Of a DNA stretch of 64,000 bases, positions 54,235 to 62,934 are shown in pieces. The position numbers and the translations under genes are program-made. Numbering within the stretch: the first letter of the stretch is position 1; each line of letters begins with the position of its first letter. This DNA comes from Halocatena salina. Lineage in GTDB: Archaea > Halobacteriota > Halobacteria > Halobacteriales > Haloarculaceae. The DNA lies in contig NZ_CP096020.1 of NCBI RefSeq assembly GCF_023115355.1, positions 372,001 to 436,000 on the forward strand, written 5' to 3'. The notes under the pieces are model-generated. The model saw only the letters and a list, made by a program, of their open reading frames with translations, was not told the DNA's origin and made no database searches.

Positions 54235-56172
54235 CTACCGCTTTGGATCCTCGTCGTGGGCTGGTTCGATGTTCAACGTCGGCAGGTCGTCCATGCCGGT
54301 TCCGATGTAGAAACTCGGATGCGGTGGTTGGTTATACCCTGCGTTCTGCCATGCCACGCTCGTCCGATACTGAGAATCGTGCATCAGAGTGGGTATCCTG
54401 TGTTCGGTCGGGTGTGTCGTCGCATAGATCCGAAGCGCACTGCTGTCTTCGGTCCGCCAGAGCACCTCCTCGCGCCAATCCCCGAGAATGTCGGCCGACA
54501 GACACGGAGTTCCCTTCGTATAATTATTCGAATACGTCCCCTCGAAGGTGAGTAGAGTCTCCAGTTCTTCCGTCTCGTGGTTCCACCGGTCGATCTTGCC
54601 GACCCCGATTTCGGCGTCGTCGTCCCAGTCGTGATCGAGGAGTTCCCGCTGGAGATCGCCCGTCCACCAGATGCCGAAGTTGGCTGATGGGACGGGATCG
54701 GCGATCGACGTTCCATCAACGGTGTGCGTGTCGACACCCCATCCCCACGCTTCGGCTCCCCGGTGGGTCGGATCGATGTCGGCGATCATCCCTCGGCCCG
54801 TGTCTTCGCCGGTGTGTTGTCCCCAGATCAGCTCGCCGGTTTCGGCGTCCCGGAACGACGCACCGTACGGTGCGGTCGTCGGTTCGTGAACCTGAAAAAC
54901 CTCCAGTCCCGGGCGGTCGGGATCGAAATCACCGACGTGGAGCGCATCGCCGTGGCCCCAGCCGGTCGAGTACAGCCCCGTGCCGTCGTGATCGACGACC
55001 ATCGCACCGTAAACGATCTCATCGTGCCCGTCGTCATCGACGTCCGCGACGCTGAGCTGGTGATTGCCTTGTCCGGCGTACGCGCCGTTGCCGGGATCAT
55101 CGCTGTCGAACACCCATCGCTCGGTGAGTTCACCATCCCGGAAGTCGAACGCCGCCAACATGGTTTTTTCGTAGTATCCACGGGTCATGAGGATACTCGG
55201 CCGCTCGCCGTCCAGATACGCGACACCCGCGAGGAACCGATCGACACGGTTGCCGTAGCTGTCACCCCAGTCCGAAACGTTGCCTCGCGCCGGTCGGTAG
55301 TCGACGGTCGCGCGTTCGGCTCCCGTCTCCCCATCGAACACGGTGAGATACTCTGGTCCCGTTAGGATCCGTCCCGTCTCGTTGCGGTAGTCGGCATCCG
55401 GATCACCGATGACCGTGCCAGTGCCGTCAACAGCGGCATCCGACGTTCGTACAGCGATCTCCGCGACGCCGTCGCCATCGAAATCGTAGACGAGATACGG
55501 CGTGTAATGCGCTCCTGCGCGGATGTTCCGCCCGAGATCGATCCGCCACATGAACGTGCCGTCGAGCTGGTAGCCATCGAGATACACGTTCTCGGTGTGT
55601 CCCTCGTGAGCGTTGTCCTTGGCGTTCGACGGCGTCCATTTGAGCACGATGTCGTAGCTTCCATCGCCGGTGAGATCGCCCACGCTGGCGTCGTTGGCGC
55701 TGTAGGTCACCGTTTCCCCGTTGTGGCCGACCGTTTCAGACGGCTTGTTCAGCGGGATCTCCCGGTAGCTCCGATCCCAGACGGTCGTCGTGTGGGTGGA
55801 CTCATCGACGCCGATGGGACGCAACGAGTACGTCGAGGACGTCGTTCCATCGGGATCGAGATAGTTCGTGCGATCGCGGATCGGCGCACGGTTTACCTTC
55901 GTCCCATCGCGAAACAGGTGAAACCCGATCCGATCGGGATCCGTTCCGAGGAGCCGCCAGCGGACCAACACACCTTCATCCGTTGGCACCGCCACCATCC
56001 CCCGATCGAGCGACTCCATCTGCCGGAGTGAATCTTCATTTCGTGGCCCAGTCGCAGCGCCGCTCGTTCCGAGAAAACTTGTAGCTAACACCACTCCCGA
56101 TAGGCTGACGAACGAACGCCGATTAAGGCGACTCCCGAACGCTTGTTCTGCATCCGTCTCTCTGTCATTCAT
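54235..56172 (-). CDS. Tat-exported rhamnogalacturonan lyase, PL11 (YesW/YesX-like)
   Basis: 645 residues from ATG 56172; upstream of it a GGAGG lies at a Shine-Dalgarno-like distance. Tat motif LNRRSFVSLSG (R18-R19) and a hydrophobic stretch to about 40. A short N-terminal sandwich (VRWRLLGTDPDRIGFHLFRDG) precedes an eight-bladed propeller with acidic calcium-type loops: GDLTGDGSYD, YDFDGDGVAE, ADVDDDGHDE and ADIDPTHRG. Conserved PL11 stretches include RDDG-like blades, ARGNVSDWGDSYGNRVDRFL, and LSADILGDWREEVLWRT near the end. Such lyases cut the rhamnogalacturonan-I backbone between rhamnose and galacturonate by beta-elimination, here outside the cell. Confidence 0.94.
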   Translation of the reverse strand: MNDRETDAEQAFGSRLNRRSFVSLSGVVLATSFLGTSGAATGPRNEDSLRQMESLDRGMVAVPTDEGVLVRWRLLGTDPDRIGFHLFRDGTKVNRAPIRDRTNYLDPDGTTSSTYSLRPIGVDESTHTTTVWDRSYREIPLNKPSETVGHNGETVTYSANDASVGDLTGDGSYDIVLKWTPSNAKDNAHEGHTENVYLDGYQLDGTFMWRIDLGRNIRAGAHYTPYLVYDFDGDGVAEIAVRTSDAAVDGTGTVIGDPDADYRNETGRILTGPEYLTVFDGETGAERATVDYRPARGNVSDWGDSYGNRVDRFLAGVAYLDGERPSILMTRGYYEKTMLAAFDFRDGELTERWVFDSDDPGNGAYAGQGNHQLSVADVDDDGHDEIVYGAMVVDHDGTGLYSTGWGHGDALHVGDFDPDRPGLEVFQVHEPTTAPYGASFRDAETGELIWGQHTGEDTGRGMIADIDPTHRGAEAWGWGVDTHTVDGTSIADPVPSANFGIWWTGDLQRELLDHDWDDDAEIGVGKIDRWNHETEELETLLTFEGTYSNNYTKGTPCLSADILGDWREEVLWRTEDSSALRIYATTHPTEHRIPTLMHDSQYRTSVAWQNAGYNQPPHPSFYIGTGMDDLPTLNIEPAHDEDPKR

Positions 56173-56501
56173 TGCTGTCAACGCCTCCAACCTCCGTTGA
56201 AAGTGAATTGTTAAAAACCTTTTGTCGGTCGAACAGATGAAGCCGACGATTTCGTAGCCGGTGATGCCGGATACAGTCACCATCAAAATCCGACGCCAGC
56301 ACTGGCATCAACTACGATCCGTATGCCGTTACACGCGTACGGATGTAACTGCCGATCAGTTGTGACATGGGAGCTGCGGAAAACGTCCGGTGGTATCGGA
56401 CGCTGTGAGCAGAGCGAGATCTGAAAGGAGGCGGTGAGTAATCAGTAGCGCAGTAGTAAGCGATACGAACGGAACCGGAACGATCCGGTAATGGGGGACG
56501 A
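56173..56501. other. Intergenic region upstream of the PL11 gene
   Basis: About 330 bases with no gene. GTTAAAAAC at 56210-56218 (GTTTTTAAC on the minus strand) is a likely TATA element about 41 bases before the PL11 ATG, giving a short leader that contains a GGAGG. The rest shows nothing recognisable. Confidence 0.5.
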
Positions 56502-57536
56502 TTACGCCTCGTCGAAGTTGAATAGAGGTTTGATGGTTTTCGAATCGAGGAACGCCTCGAAGGCAGCCGCCGGTTCGGACACCGAGAAGGACGTATCGAC
56601 GACGTTGTCTGGATCGATCGCGCCGTTTTCCATCAGTCGGAGCGCCTGTTCGAAGTTCGTCCACGTCGATCCGTAGGACGTGTTCACCTCGATTTCACTC
56701 CGAACGATGGGCGTCATAAACAGGGAGCTGGGGTCGCCGGGCAGCCCGACGACGACGACCTGTCCGCCTTTCCGGGTGACGTCGACAGCTGTTTCGATAC
56801 CGCTCCGGTGGCCGGTGGTATCGAAGACGACATCGAACCCGAGTCCATCGGTTCGTTCGTCGACCAGTTCTTCGAGCGACTCCGATTCCACGTCGACCGT
56901 ATCGATATCGATCGAGGCCAACCGAGGCAGCCGGTCCGTGGTGTCCTGCCCGAGACCGGAGACGAGCACGTTCGCACCCATCGAGTCGGCGATACACGCG
57001 ATTAGCGAGCCGATGGGACCGGGTCCCTCGACGAGCACCGTATCGCCGGGCGTCACACTCGACCGATCGAACACCGCTCGAGCGGCAATACTGGTCGGCT
57101 CCGTGATCGCCGCTGTACCGAGGTCGACACCGTCGGGAATCGAATGCAGGTGTTGGGGTTCGACGACCGTGTACTCCGCGTACGCCCCATCCCGGTGCAT
57201 TCCAGTGATTGAGAAGTTCTGACAGACGTTTTCTTGACCGTTGTCACACTGGAAGCAATCGCCACAGTGGTGGATCGGTTCCTCGACGACACGCTGGCCG
57301 GTCGAAACGCTCGTCACCCCATCTCCGACCGCGACGACTTCTCCGGAGTATTCATGACCCATGATCCGCGGAATGGGAATCCATTCGTACCCTCCGTCGT
57401 ATCTGTAAGCGTGGGCGTCACTGCCACACAGTCCAGCTGTGTGAACACGGACCAACACCTCGTTTGGATCGGGCGATGGACGGTTTCCTTGCTGTACCTC
57501 TACGGTTTCTGGACCGGTTTGAACGATCTGTTTCAT
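56502..57536 (-). CDS. Zinc-dependent medium-chain dehydrogenase (MDR family)
   Basis: 344 residues from ATG 57536 (MKQIVQTGPETVEV). Catalytic zinc ligands C37 (GLCGSD) and H61 (GHEYSGEV); structural zinc cysteines 91, 94, 97 and 105 (CGDCFQC and NVC). Rossmann motif EGPGPIGSL at about 170 and VVVVGLPGD later. It belongs with sorbitol/threonine/galactonate-type dehydrogenases, using NAD(P). It is next to PL11 and divergent from the SGNH esterase, so it probably handles a sugar alcohol or aldonate from pectin sugars. Confidence 0.92.
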   Translation of the reverse strand: MKQIVQTGPETVEVQQGNRPSPDPNEVLVRVHTAGLCGSDAHAYRYDGGYEWIPIPRIMGHEYSGEVVAVGDGVTSVSTGQRVVEEPIHHCGDCFQCDNGQENVCQNFSITGMHRDGAYAEYTVVEPQHLHSIPDGVDLGTAAITEPTSIAARAVFDRSSVTPGDTVLVEGPGPIGSLIACIADSMGANVLVSGLGQDTTDRLPRLASIDIDTVDVESESLEELVDERTDGLGFDVVFDTTGHRSGIETAVDVTRKGGQVVVVGLPGDPSSLFMTPIVRSEIEVNTSYGSTWTNFEQALRLMENGAIDPDNVVDTSFSVSEPAAAFEAFLDSKTIKPLFNFDEA

Positions 57537-57576
57537 ACACGAGCAACTCCATGAACCGCTGTACACTGGGGTGCGG

Positions 57577-57589
57577 TCACCAGCTATAA
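57577..57589 (-). promoter_or_regulatory. TATA-like element of the zinc dehydrogenase gene
   Basis: Read on the minus strand CCCCTTTATAGCT lies about 47 bases before ATG 57536, so a leader of about 20 bases is likely. Confidence 0.35.
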
Positions 57590-57625
57590 AGGGGTTTGGG
57601 AGTTCGTTCGAAAACCGCTACGTAC

Positions 57626-57639
57626 GATAAATATTTAAG
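57626..57639 (+). promoter_or_regulatory. TATA element of the SGNH hydrolase gene
   Basis: GATAAATATTTAAG is centred about 27 bases before ATG 57661. Confidence 0.6.
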
Positions 57640-57660
57640 AGGAGCGCACGCCCTGCTGGT

Positions 57661-58668
57661 ATGCGACGCGACAGACTCGAGTTTCACAACGTAGGCGAGT
57701 GCCGGGCGGTCGAAGAGGGAGTGGTCCTCCAGCGCGTTCCCGAACGCGTTCGAACGGCGTTGAACGAAGGAGCACAGACGAGGATGGTTCATCCCGCGGG
57801 CGTCGAACTTCGGTTCGTGCCCGACGACTCTGTCTCGGTAACGCTCTCGACGAACCCAACCGACCGCGCCACGGAGAGCATCGTGCGCGTGTTTTGGGGA
57901 TCGATCCAGAGCACTGAGACGTTCGTGATCGGACCCGAACCGACGACCATCGAGCTGTCCATTCCGGAACCGCTCACGGACATCCGTCCCGAAAAACGGG
58001 AACCGCTCGCGTACGATCCCCACGTCTGCCGGCTCGTACTCCCCGGCGAACACCGGGGAGCCCACGTCTGCTATCACGGTGTCGAGGGAGACAGGCGGCC
58101 ACCCACCGAGGCGGAGCTTCCCGATCAGAGGTATCTGGCGTACGGAACCTCCATCACGGAGGGAGAAGCCGCGGTGGCCGAGCACCTCACCTACGTCAAC
58201 CAGACTGCCCGCCGCCTCGGTGTGGACCCGATCAATCTCGGCTCCTGTGGCACGGCGTACTGCGATCGAGCGATGGCCGACCACATCGCTGCCCGCGACG
58301 ACTGGGACATAGCGACGCTCGCGCTGTCGGTCAACATGGTCGATCGGTTTTCGGTTGAGGAGTTCCGCGAACGCACGACCTACATGATCGACAGGATCGC
58401 TGCTGCCAACCCCGATGCGACGATCGCGTGTATCACCATCTATCCGAACGCACGGGACGTTCGTATGAGTGTCGACGGAGAACGCTGTGAACAGTTCCGG
58501 CAGGCGCTCAGAGACACTGTTGCCGACATCGACAACGTCTCCCTGTTCGAGGGACCGGAGATCTTACCCGACATCGGTGGACTCACGACCGACCTCGTCC
58601 ACCCGGGCGACAACGCGATGATCCGGATGAGCGAAAACCTCGCCGATACACTCGAAGCCGTTCGCTGA
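57661..58668 (+). CDS. SGNH/GDSL hydrolase with N-terminal beta-sandwich (probable carbohydrate esterase)
   Basis: 335 residues without a signal peptide. Residues 1-145 look like a beta-sandwich (VELRFVPDDSVSVTLS, VRVFWGSIQS). The SGNH domain follows: YGTSITEG with nucleophile S164, the block II glycine in LGSCGTAYCD, block III asparagine in ALSVNMVDRF, and the D311-H314 pair in DLVHPGDN. Two-domain proteins of this build are often deacetylases of plant polysaccharides. In this setting it could remove acetyl groups from imported rhamnogalacturonan oligosaccharides; this is inference from neighbours. Confidence 0.85.
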   Translation: MRRDRLEFHNVGECRAVEEGVVLQRVPERVRTALNEGAQTRMVHPAGVELRFVPDDSVSVTLSTNPTDRATESIVRVFWGSIQSTETFVIGPEPTTIELSIPEPLTDIRPEKREPLAYDPHVCRLVLPGEHRGAHVCYHGVEGDRRPPTEAELPDQRYLAYGTSITEGEAAVAEHLTYVNQTARRLGVDPINLGSCGTAYCDRAMADHIAARDDWDIATLALSVNMVDRFSVEEFRERTTYMIDRIAAANPDATIACITIYPNARDVRMSVDGERCEQFRQALRDTVADIDNVSLFEGPEILPDIGGLTTDLVHPGDNAMIRMSENLADTLEAVR

Positions 58669-58727
58669 CACCCCTATGGAGCCAACCGCGGATAGTCCCT
58701 GAATTTATTATCGAAAATATTTAATTA

Positions 58728-58738
58728 ATTTTATAATG
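58728..58738 (+). promoter_or_regulatory. TATA element of the beta-helix gene
   Basis: ATTTTATAATG is centred about 27 bases before ATG 58760, which supports that start over the in-frame ATG at 58736. Confidence 0.5.
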
Positions 58739-58759
58739 TATAAAATATATAGATGTAGT

Positions 58760-59974
58760 ATGGTGGGAGATGACGTACCATCCAGTATCGAGACCGATCA
58801 CACAGCCGCCACCCCGGTTACGCGTCGGCGCGTTCTACTCGGGGGGGCCGGACTCCTCGCCGGGATCGTTGGGACGGCGAGTGCGAGCAGTCACGACGCC
58901 GAAGTGTACCAAACGGGTAGTACGTGGTACGCTACGAACGGCGGGACGGTGTATTCGGGGGGAAGCTACCGGGACGCGATCCAGGCCGCAGTCGACAGTC
59001 TCACCGATGGACGGACGACGAAGGAGAAGGTACTCATCAAAAACTCCGGAACGTTCACCGCCACGGAGTCGCTCAAGTCCGTCAGGCTCGACAGCTACAC
59101 GGTCATCGATCACAGCGGCACGATCTTCGTCGATGACACGGGCGAGGATCTCGTCGTTCCGTTCGAGGCCGAAAACGTCCACTCGGTCGAAATCCAGAAC
59201 CTCCGCGTCGAGGGCAATCCCCGGTATGGGCTCTGGATCAAGAGCTGTTCGGACGTGGCGCTTGGCACCATCGAAATGTCGCTGCATGAGACGACCGACA
59301 TCGGTCTGGGGATCCGCGTCGACGACAGCGGTGGGTCCGGACGGACACGGCAGTTCAGTCTCGAATACGCATCGATCGAGGGTGCTGCTCATCACGCGGT
59401 CGAGACGTACGGCGTTGACGGCGTCGATATCGGCACCGTGGAGACGGTCGATACGGGGGGCTGTGGACTGCTGTTGAACGACACGACCGACGCGACCGTA
59501 GGAACCGTAAACGCCACGCGTGCGGATCAGGGGGGCGGGTACGCCGGCTTCCGGTGTGCCAACGACTGCGGTCCGAACGTCTCTCTCGGAGAGTTACGGG
59601 CCATCGATTGTGGCCGTGGGCTGTTCACCGTTTCAGGCAGCCACGGCATCACCGTCTCGAACGTCTACATCGAGGGCTGTGAATCGGGCGCACTCATTCA
59701 AGACACGCAGAACACGACCGTCGACGGCGGCACCATCACGGGCAACGTGGGCGAAGGGATCCGCATCGACTCGCGCAGTTCCGATGCCCATCCCCACACG
59801 CGCGACGTCACGGTCCGAAATCTCCAGATCGACAACAACGACTACGGCGTCTACGAAACTGGACCGGACACCGAAGAGAACAGGATCCTGAACAACAACT
59901 TCTGTGACAACGCCACGGCCGCCATCGAAACGTACGCCACCACCACCGAAGTCACCGGCAACACGTTCTGTTGA
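58760..59974 (+). CDS. Tat-exported right-handed beta-helix protein (pectate-lyase-like fold)
   Basis: 404 residues from ATG 58760. Tat motif TRRRVLLGGAGLLAGIVG (R22-R24) with a likely cleavage after SAS. The mature part begins EVYQTGSTWYATNGGTVYSGGSY in pieces and then has coil after coil of beta-helix: SVEIQNLRVEGN, YGLWIKSCSDVALG, CGLLLNDTTDATVG, HGITVSNVYIEGCESGALIQD, RNLQIDNNDYGVYETG. This is the fold of pectate lyases, polygalacturonases and epimerases; catalytic residues could not be assigned by eye. It sits between the SGNH esterase and GH78, so action on pectin is likely. Confidence 0.82.
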   Translation: MVGDDVPSSIETDHTAATPVTRRRVLLGGAGLLAGIVGTASASSHDAEVYQTGSTWYATNGGTVYSGGSYRDAIQAAVDSLTDGRTTKEKVLIKNSGTFTATESLKSVRLDSYTVIDHSGTIFVDDTGEDLVVPFEAENVHSVEIQNLRVEGNPRYGLWIKSCSDVALGTIEMSLHETTDIGLGIRVDDSGGSGRTRQFSLEYASIEGAAHHAVETYGVDGVDIGTVETVDTGGCGLLLNDTTDATVGTVNATRADQGGGYAGFRCANDCGPNVSLGELRAIDCGRGLFTVSGSHGITVSNVYIEGCESGALIQDTQNTTVDGGTITGNVGEGIRIDSRSSDAHPHTRDVTVRNLQIDNNDYGVYETGPDTEENRILNNNFCDNATAAIETYATTTEVTGNTFC

Positions 59975-60144
59975 TAGCGACACGGCTGTGGCGATCGACG
60001 GCTCATGAACGGAACAGCTAGATCGTTTATCCGGTATGGGCGGATAAAATCGGCTGTTTCGAGCGGGCAGTTTGAGACCCGAAACGTGCTATGAGTACGC
60101 TACGGGGTCGTAGTACGACGCCGGCGATACCGGACACACGACGG

Positions 60145-62832
60145 TCAGTCAGTGATGATTCGGTAGGTGCCAGTAGTAACGTCGACCGCGACGGCGTCAC
60201 CAGTGTCACGGACGGCATCGATACCGGATAAGTCTGGTGTGCTCGGCTGGTCGACAGCGACGGTCGTGTCATCAATGACGATGCGGTCCGACCGGGATGG
60301 AACCACGACGGTCGCAGTGGTGTTCCACGGGATCGTCACGGTGAGATCGATCCCGTGATCTCGTTCCCAGGAGACACGGACGGCACCGCATTCGGTCGGA
60401 ACGTGGCCGGAAGCGGCGTCGAGTCCGGCGTCGGGCGGACGGATGCGGAGCTGTCGATCGGCGTGGGCCTCGAATCGAACACCGAGTAACACGCGGAAAA
60501 CGTAGGTGAGCACCGTTGCACCCATCGCGTGCGATTCACTCCGGTTTCGACGGGCCTGCTCGGAAAGTGCGTCGACACCACAGTGCCACGATTCCCACGT
60601 GAACGTCCCGCCCTGTTCGAGGATGTTGGCCCAGCCGTCTGCCGTGGAATCGGTGAGCAACTCAACGAACGCTGCTGGTCGGTGGCTGGTCTGAAGCGCT
60701 TCGAGCAGCCACGGCACCATCATCGGTCCCATCTGCATTCCCGAGTTGACGACGTGATCGGTCACGGTCTCGATCGACGACGCGGGAACAGTGCCGGTCG
60801 CAAGCGCGAGCGCGTTGGCGTGCTGGGAGGCGTGGTCGCTGGACGCGTGGGCGTCACAGCCATCAACGAACAGCTCGCCGTCATGGAGGTGCTCGACGAC
60901 GGCCATCTCCAGTTGTCGGCGGCGATCTTGGAAGTACGCTCGTTCGGAACGGGGGCGGTCTAGCGCAACGGCGATGTCTCTCGCCCGCGCCAGAGCATTC
61001 ACACCGAAGAGATTGACCGTCGTCAACGCGGGCCAATCGCGGTCGTAGCCGTACCGCATCTCGGGCGGCCAGTCCACGATACCCGCCTCGTACGGCCCAC
61101 CCTCACCACCGCTGAGAGTCATCACCAATCCGGTGTCGGGATCGATGTGTCGGACGACGTAGTCGGCGACTGCGCGGACAACGGGGTAGGCCGTTTCGAG
61201 CACGCGGCGGTCGTCGGTGACTTGGTAGTAGCGCCACACCCACTCCGGGAACGCCTCGGTGAACTCCGGAATGTCCCGTTTACCGTCGCCGTTCGGATAC
61301 ACGGCGTTAAGCCGGCCGGTCGCTGCCCAATATCGGTAGTGGGACCGAACGAACTCCCGAATAGCGCCTCGGCTCAGCCGTCGTTCGCCGAACGCGAGCG
61401 TCGTCACCCGAGAGATATTGAACGCATCCATCAAGAACTGTCCTTTCTCGCGGGTCGGGGTGTCGACGAACCCTTCCTGACAGCCGTACAGCGCGGAACG
61501 GCGGGCTAACTCGACCACGTCGTCGAGCACTGGGTTCGAGGAGTCGAACGCCGCCGCGTGCCGATCCGGAACCGCGTTGTGCGAGACCGCGATCGACACC
61601 TGCTCACGAGAAAGCGATTCGCCCGGGTCATCGATCTGTAGATAACGAAAGCCAAGGTAGTTGAACGGGCGGAACTCCTGTACACCACCGCGCTGAACGT
61701 AGGCGTACCGCATATCCGTCGCCTGAGTGCCGTCGGTGTCGGACACTGCGCCGTCACGGTGATAGCCGGCGCGCAACTCGACGCGGTGGCCGTCCGTTCC
61801 CGCGTCGAAGCGAACGACCGGCCGACCGGGGTACACGCGTCCAAAGTCGAACACGATCGATCCGGAATCGAGCCGGTCGACCGATTCAGGATGGACCGTC
61901 TCGTGGGTGACCTCGCGGCGTTGGGCCACCAGCCGCTCCCACGGGTCGGTCGGGTGGTCACCGACGACCTCGACCGACTCCCAGTCGACGTCATAGCCCG
62001 GTTCGTCCCAGCCGGGCGAGAGCTGTCGTCCATCGATGATTTCGACCGGCTCGGCGATCTCCTCATTGCGAAGCGGCGCGTCGACCCACGGCCCAGCGGT
62101 CGTTTCCCAGCTGTCATCGGTCACCACGGTCGTCGATCGTCCGTCCTCGAAGTCGATGCGAAGCTGAAGGAGCAGCCCCGGCTCGCTTGCGGGCCGGCCC
62201 TGTCCCGCGCCGTGATAGGCGTGTACGATTCCCAAAACGTTTTCACCGGAACCGAGATGCTCCGTCACGTCGAGGGCTTTGTAGTATTGAAAATCGGGAT
62301 ATGCGAACGCCTGTCCCCGGTCGACCGAGTCGCCGTTGATCGACAGCACATACTGGTGACTGGCAGAGACGTACACCCGGGCACGCTCAACCACACCAGT
62401 TACCGCGACCGACCGCCTGAAACAGGAAAACGGGCTGCTCTGGTCAGTTCCAGCCCGTCGTATCCATGACGCCTCCCAGTCCTCCGCAGAGAGTCCCATC
62501 TCCCACGTTGCTGGCTGGCTCCACTCGCTGGGTCGATCGGCTTCATCCCACACCCGGACGATCCAGTAGTACCGGCAGCCAGCGGCAAGCGGTGGACCGT
62601 CGTACTCGATGGCGGGGCGCTCCGAGCGTCGTTTGCCCGAATCCCAGACGTCTGCTGCTCTGGGGGTGAGCCGGTCGGGAGCGGACGCGACGAGGACGCG
62701 AACAGCCGACTGGCGAGCATCCCGCCGATCGGTTGCCACACGCCACCGGAGAGTCGGGGTCGGTTCGTCGATGCCGATCGGATCCTGTGCGTACTCCGTT
62801 CTGAGGTCGATCGGCCGGTCTCGATCGCTCAT
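60145..62832 (-). CDS. GH78 alpha-L-rhamnosidase
   Basis: 895 residues from ATG 62832, chosen because a TATA element lies 28 bases upstream; the frame is open beyond but overlaps the divergent GH42 gene. N-terminal fibronectin-like and two beta-sandwich domains (RYYWIVRVWDEADRPSEWS, VYVSASHQYVLSING) lead to an alpha/alpha barrel. The GH78 acid motif is VDTPTREKGQFLMD with D457, E462 and D469 at exactly the spacing of the Bacillus RhaB residues; the later glutamate is in FTWESWH (E747). No signal peptide, so it removes alpha-L-rhamnose from imported oligosaccharides. It is divergent from GH42. Confidence 0.94.
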   Translation of the reverse strand: MSDRDRPIDLRTEYAQDPIGIDEPTPTLRWRVATDRRDARQSAVRVLVASAPDRLTPRAADVWDSGKRRSERPAIEYDGPPLAAGCRYYWIVRVWDEADRPSEWSQPATWEMGLSAEDWEASWIRRAGTDQSSPFSCFRRSVAVTGVVERARVYVSASHQYVLSINGDSVDRGQAFAYPDFQYYKALDVTEHLGSGENVLGIVHAYHGAGQGRPASEPGLLLQLRIDFEDGRSTTVVTDDSWETTAGPWVDAPLRNEEIAEPVEIIDGRQLSPGWDEPGYDVDWESVEVVGDHPTDPWERLVAQRREVTHETVHPESVDRLDSGSIVFDFGRVYPGRPVVRFDAGTDGHRVELRAGYHRDGAVSDTDGTQATDMRYAYVQRGGVQEFRPFNYLGFRYLQIDDPGESLSREQVSIAVSHNAVPDRHAAAFDSSNPVLDDVVELARRSALYGCQEGFVDTPTREKGQFLMDAFNISRVTTLAFGERRLSRGAIREFVRSHYRYWAATGRLNAVYPNGDGKRDIPEFTEAFPEWVWRYYQVTDDRRVLETAYPVVRAVADYVVRHIDPDTGLVMTLSGGEGGPYEAGIVDWPPEMRYGYDRDWPALTTVNLFGVNALARARDIAVALDRPRSERAYFQDRRRQLEMAVVEHLHDGELFVDGCDAHASSDHASQHANALALATGTVPASSIETVTDHVVNSGMQMGPMMVPWLLEALQTSHRPAAFVELLTDSTADGWANILEQGGTFTWESWHCGVDALSEQARRNRSESHAMGATVLTYVFRVLLGVRFEAHADRQLRIRPPDAGLDAASGHVPTECGAVRVSWERDHGIDLTVTIPWNTTATVVVPSRSDRIVIDDTTVAVDQPSTPDLSGIDAVRDTGDAVAVDVTTGTYRIITD

Positions 62833-62855
62833 CGGTGTCTCGTTGGATGGGGGGC

Positions 62856-62864
62856 GATAAAACC
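62856..62864 (-). promoter_or_regulatory. TATA element of the GH78 gene
   Basis: On the minus strand GGTTTTATC is centred about 28 bases before ATG 62832. Confidence 0.55.
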
Positions 62865-62903
62865 GTTCTCCGTTGGTGCGAATCGATGACCACACTACGA
62901 CAA

Positions 62904-62912
62904 CGCTTATTG
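62904..62912 (+). promoter_or_regulatory. TATA element of the GH42 gene
   Basis: CGCTTATTG is centred about 27 bases before ATG 62935; together with the GH78 element it makes a compact divergent promoter of about 100 bases. Confidence 0.5.
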
Positions 62913-62934
62913 TTCCCGCAGCGAACACGAAGCC

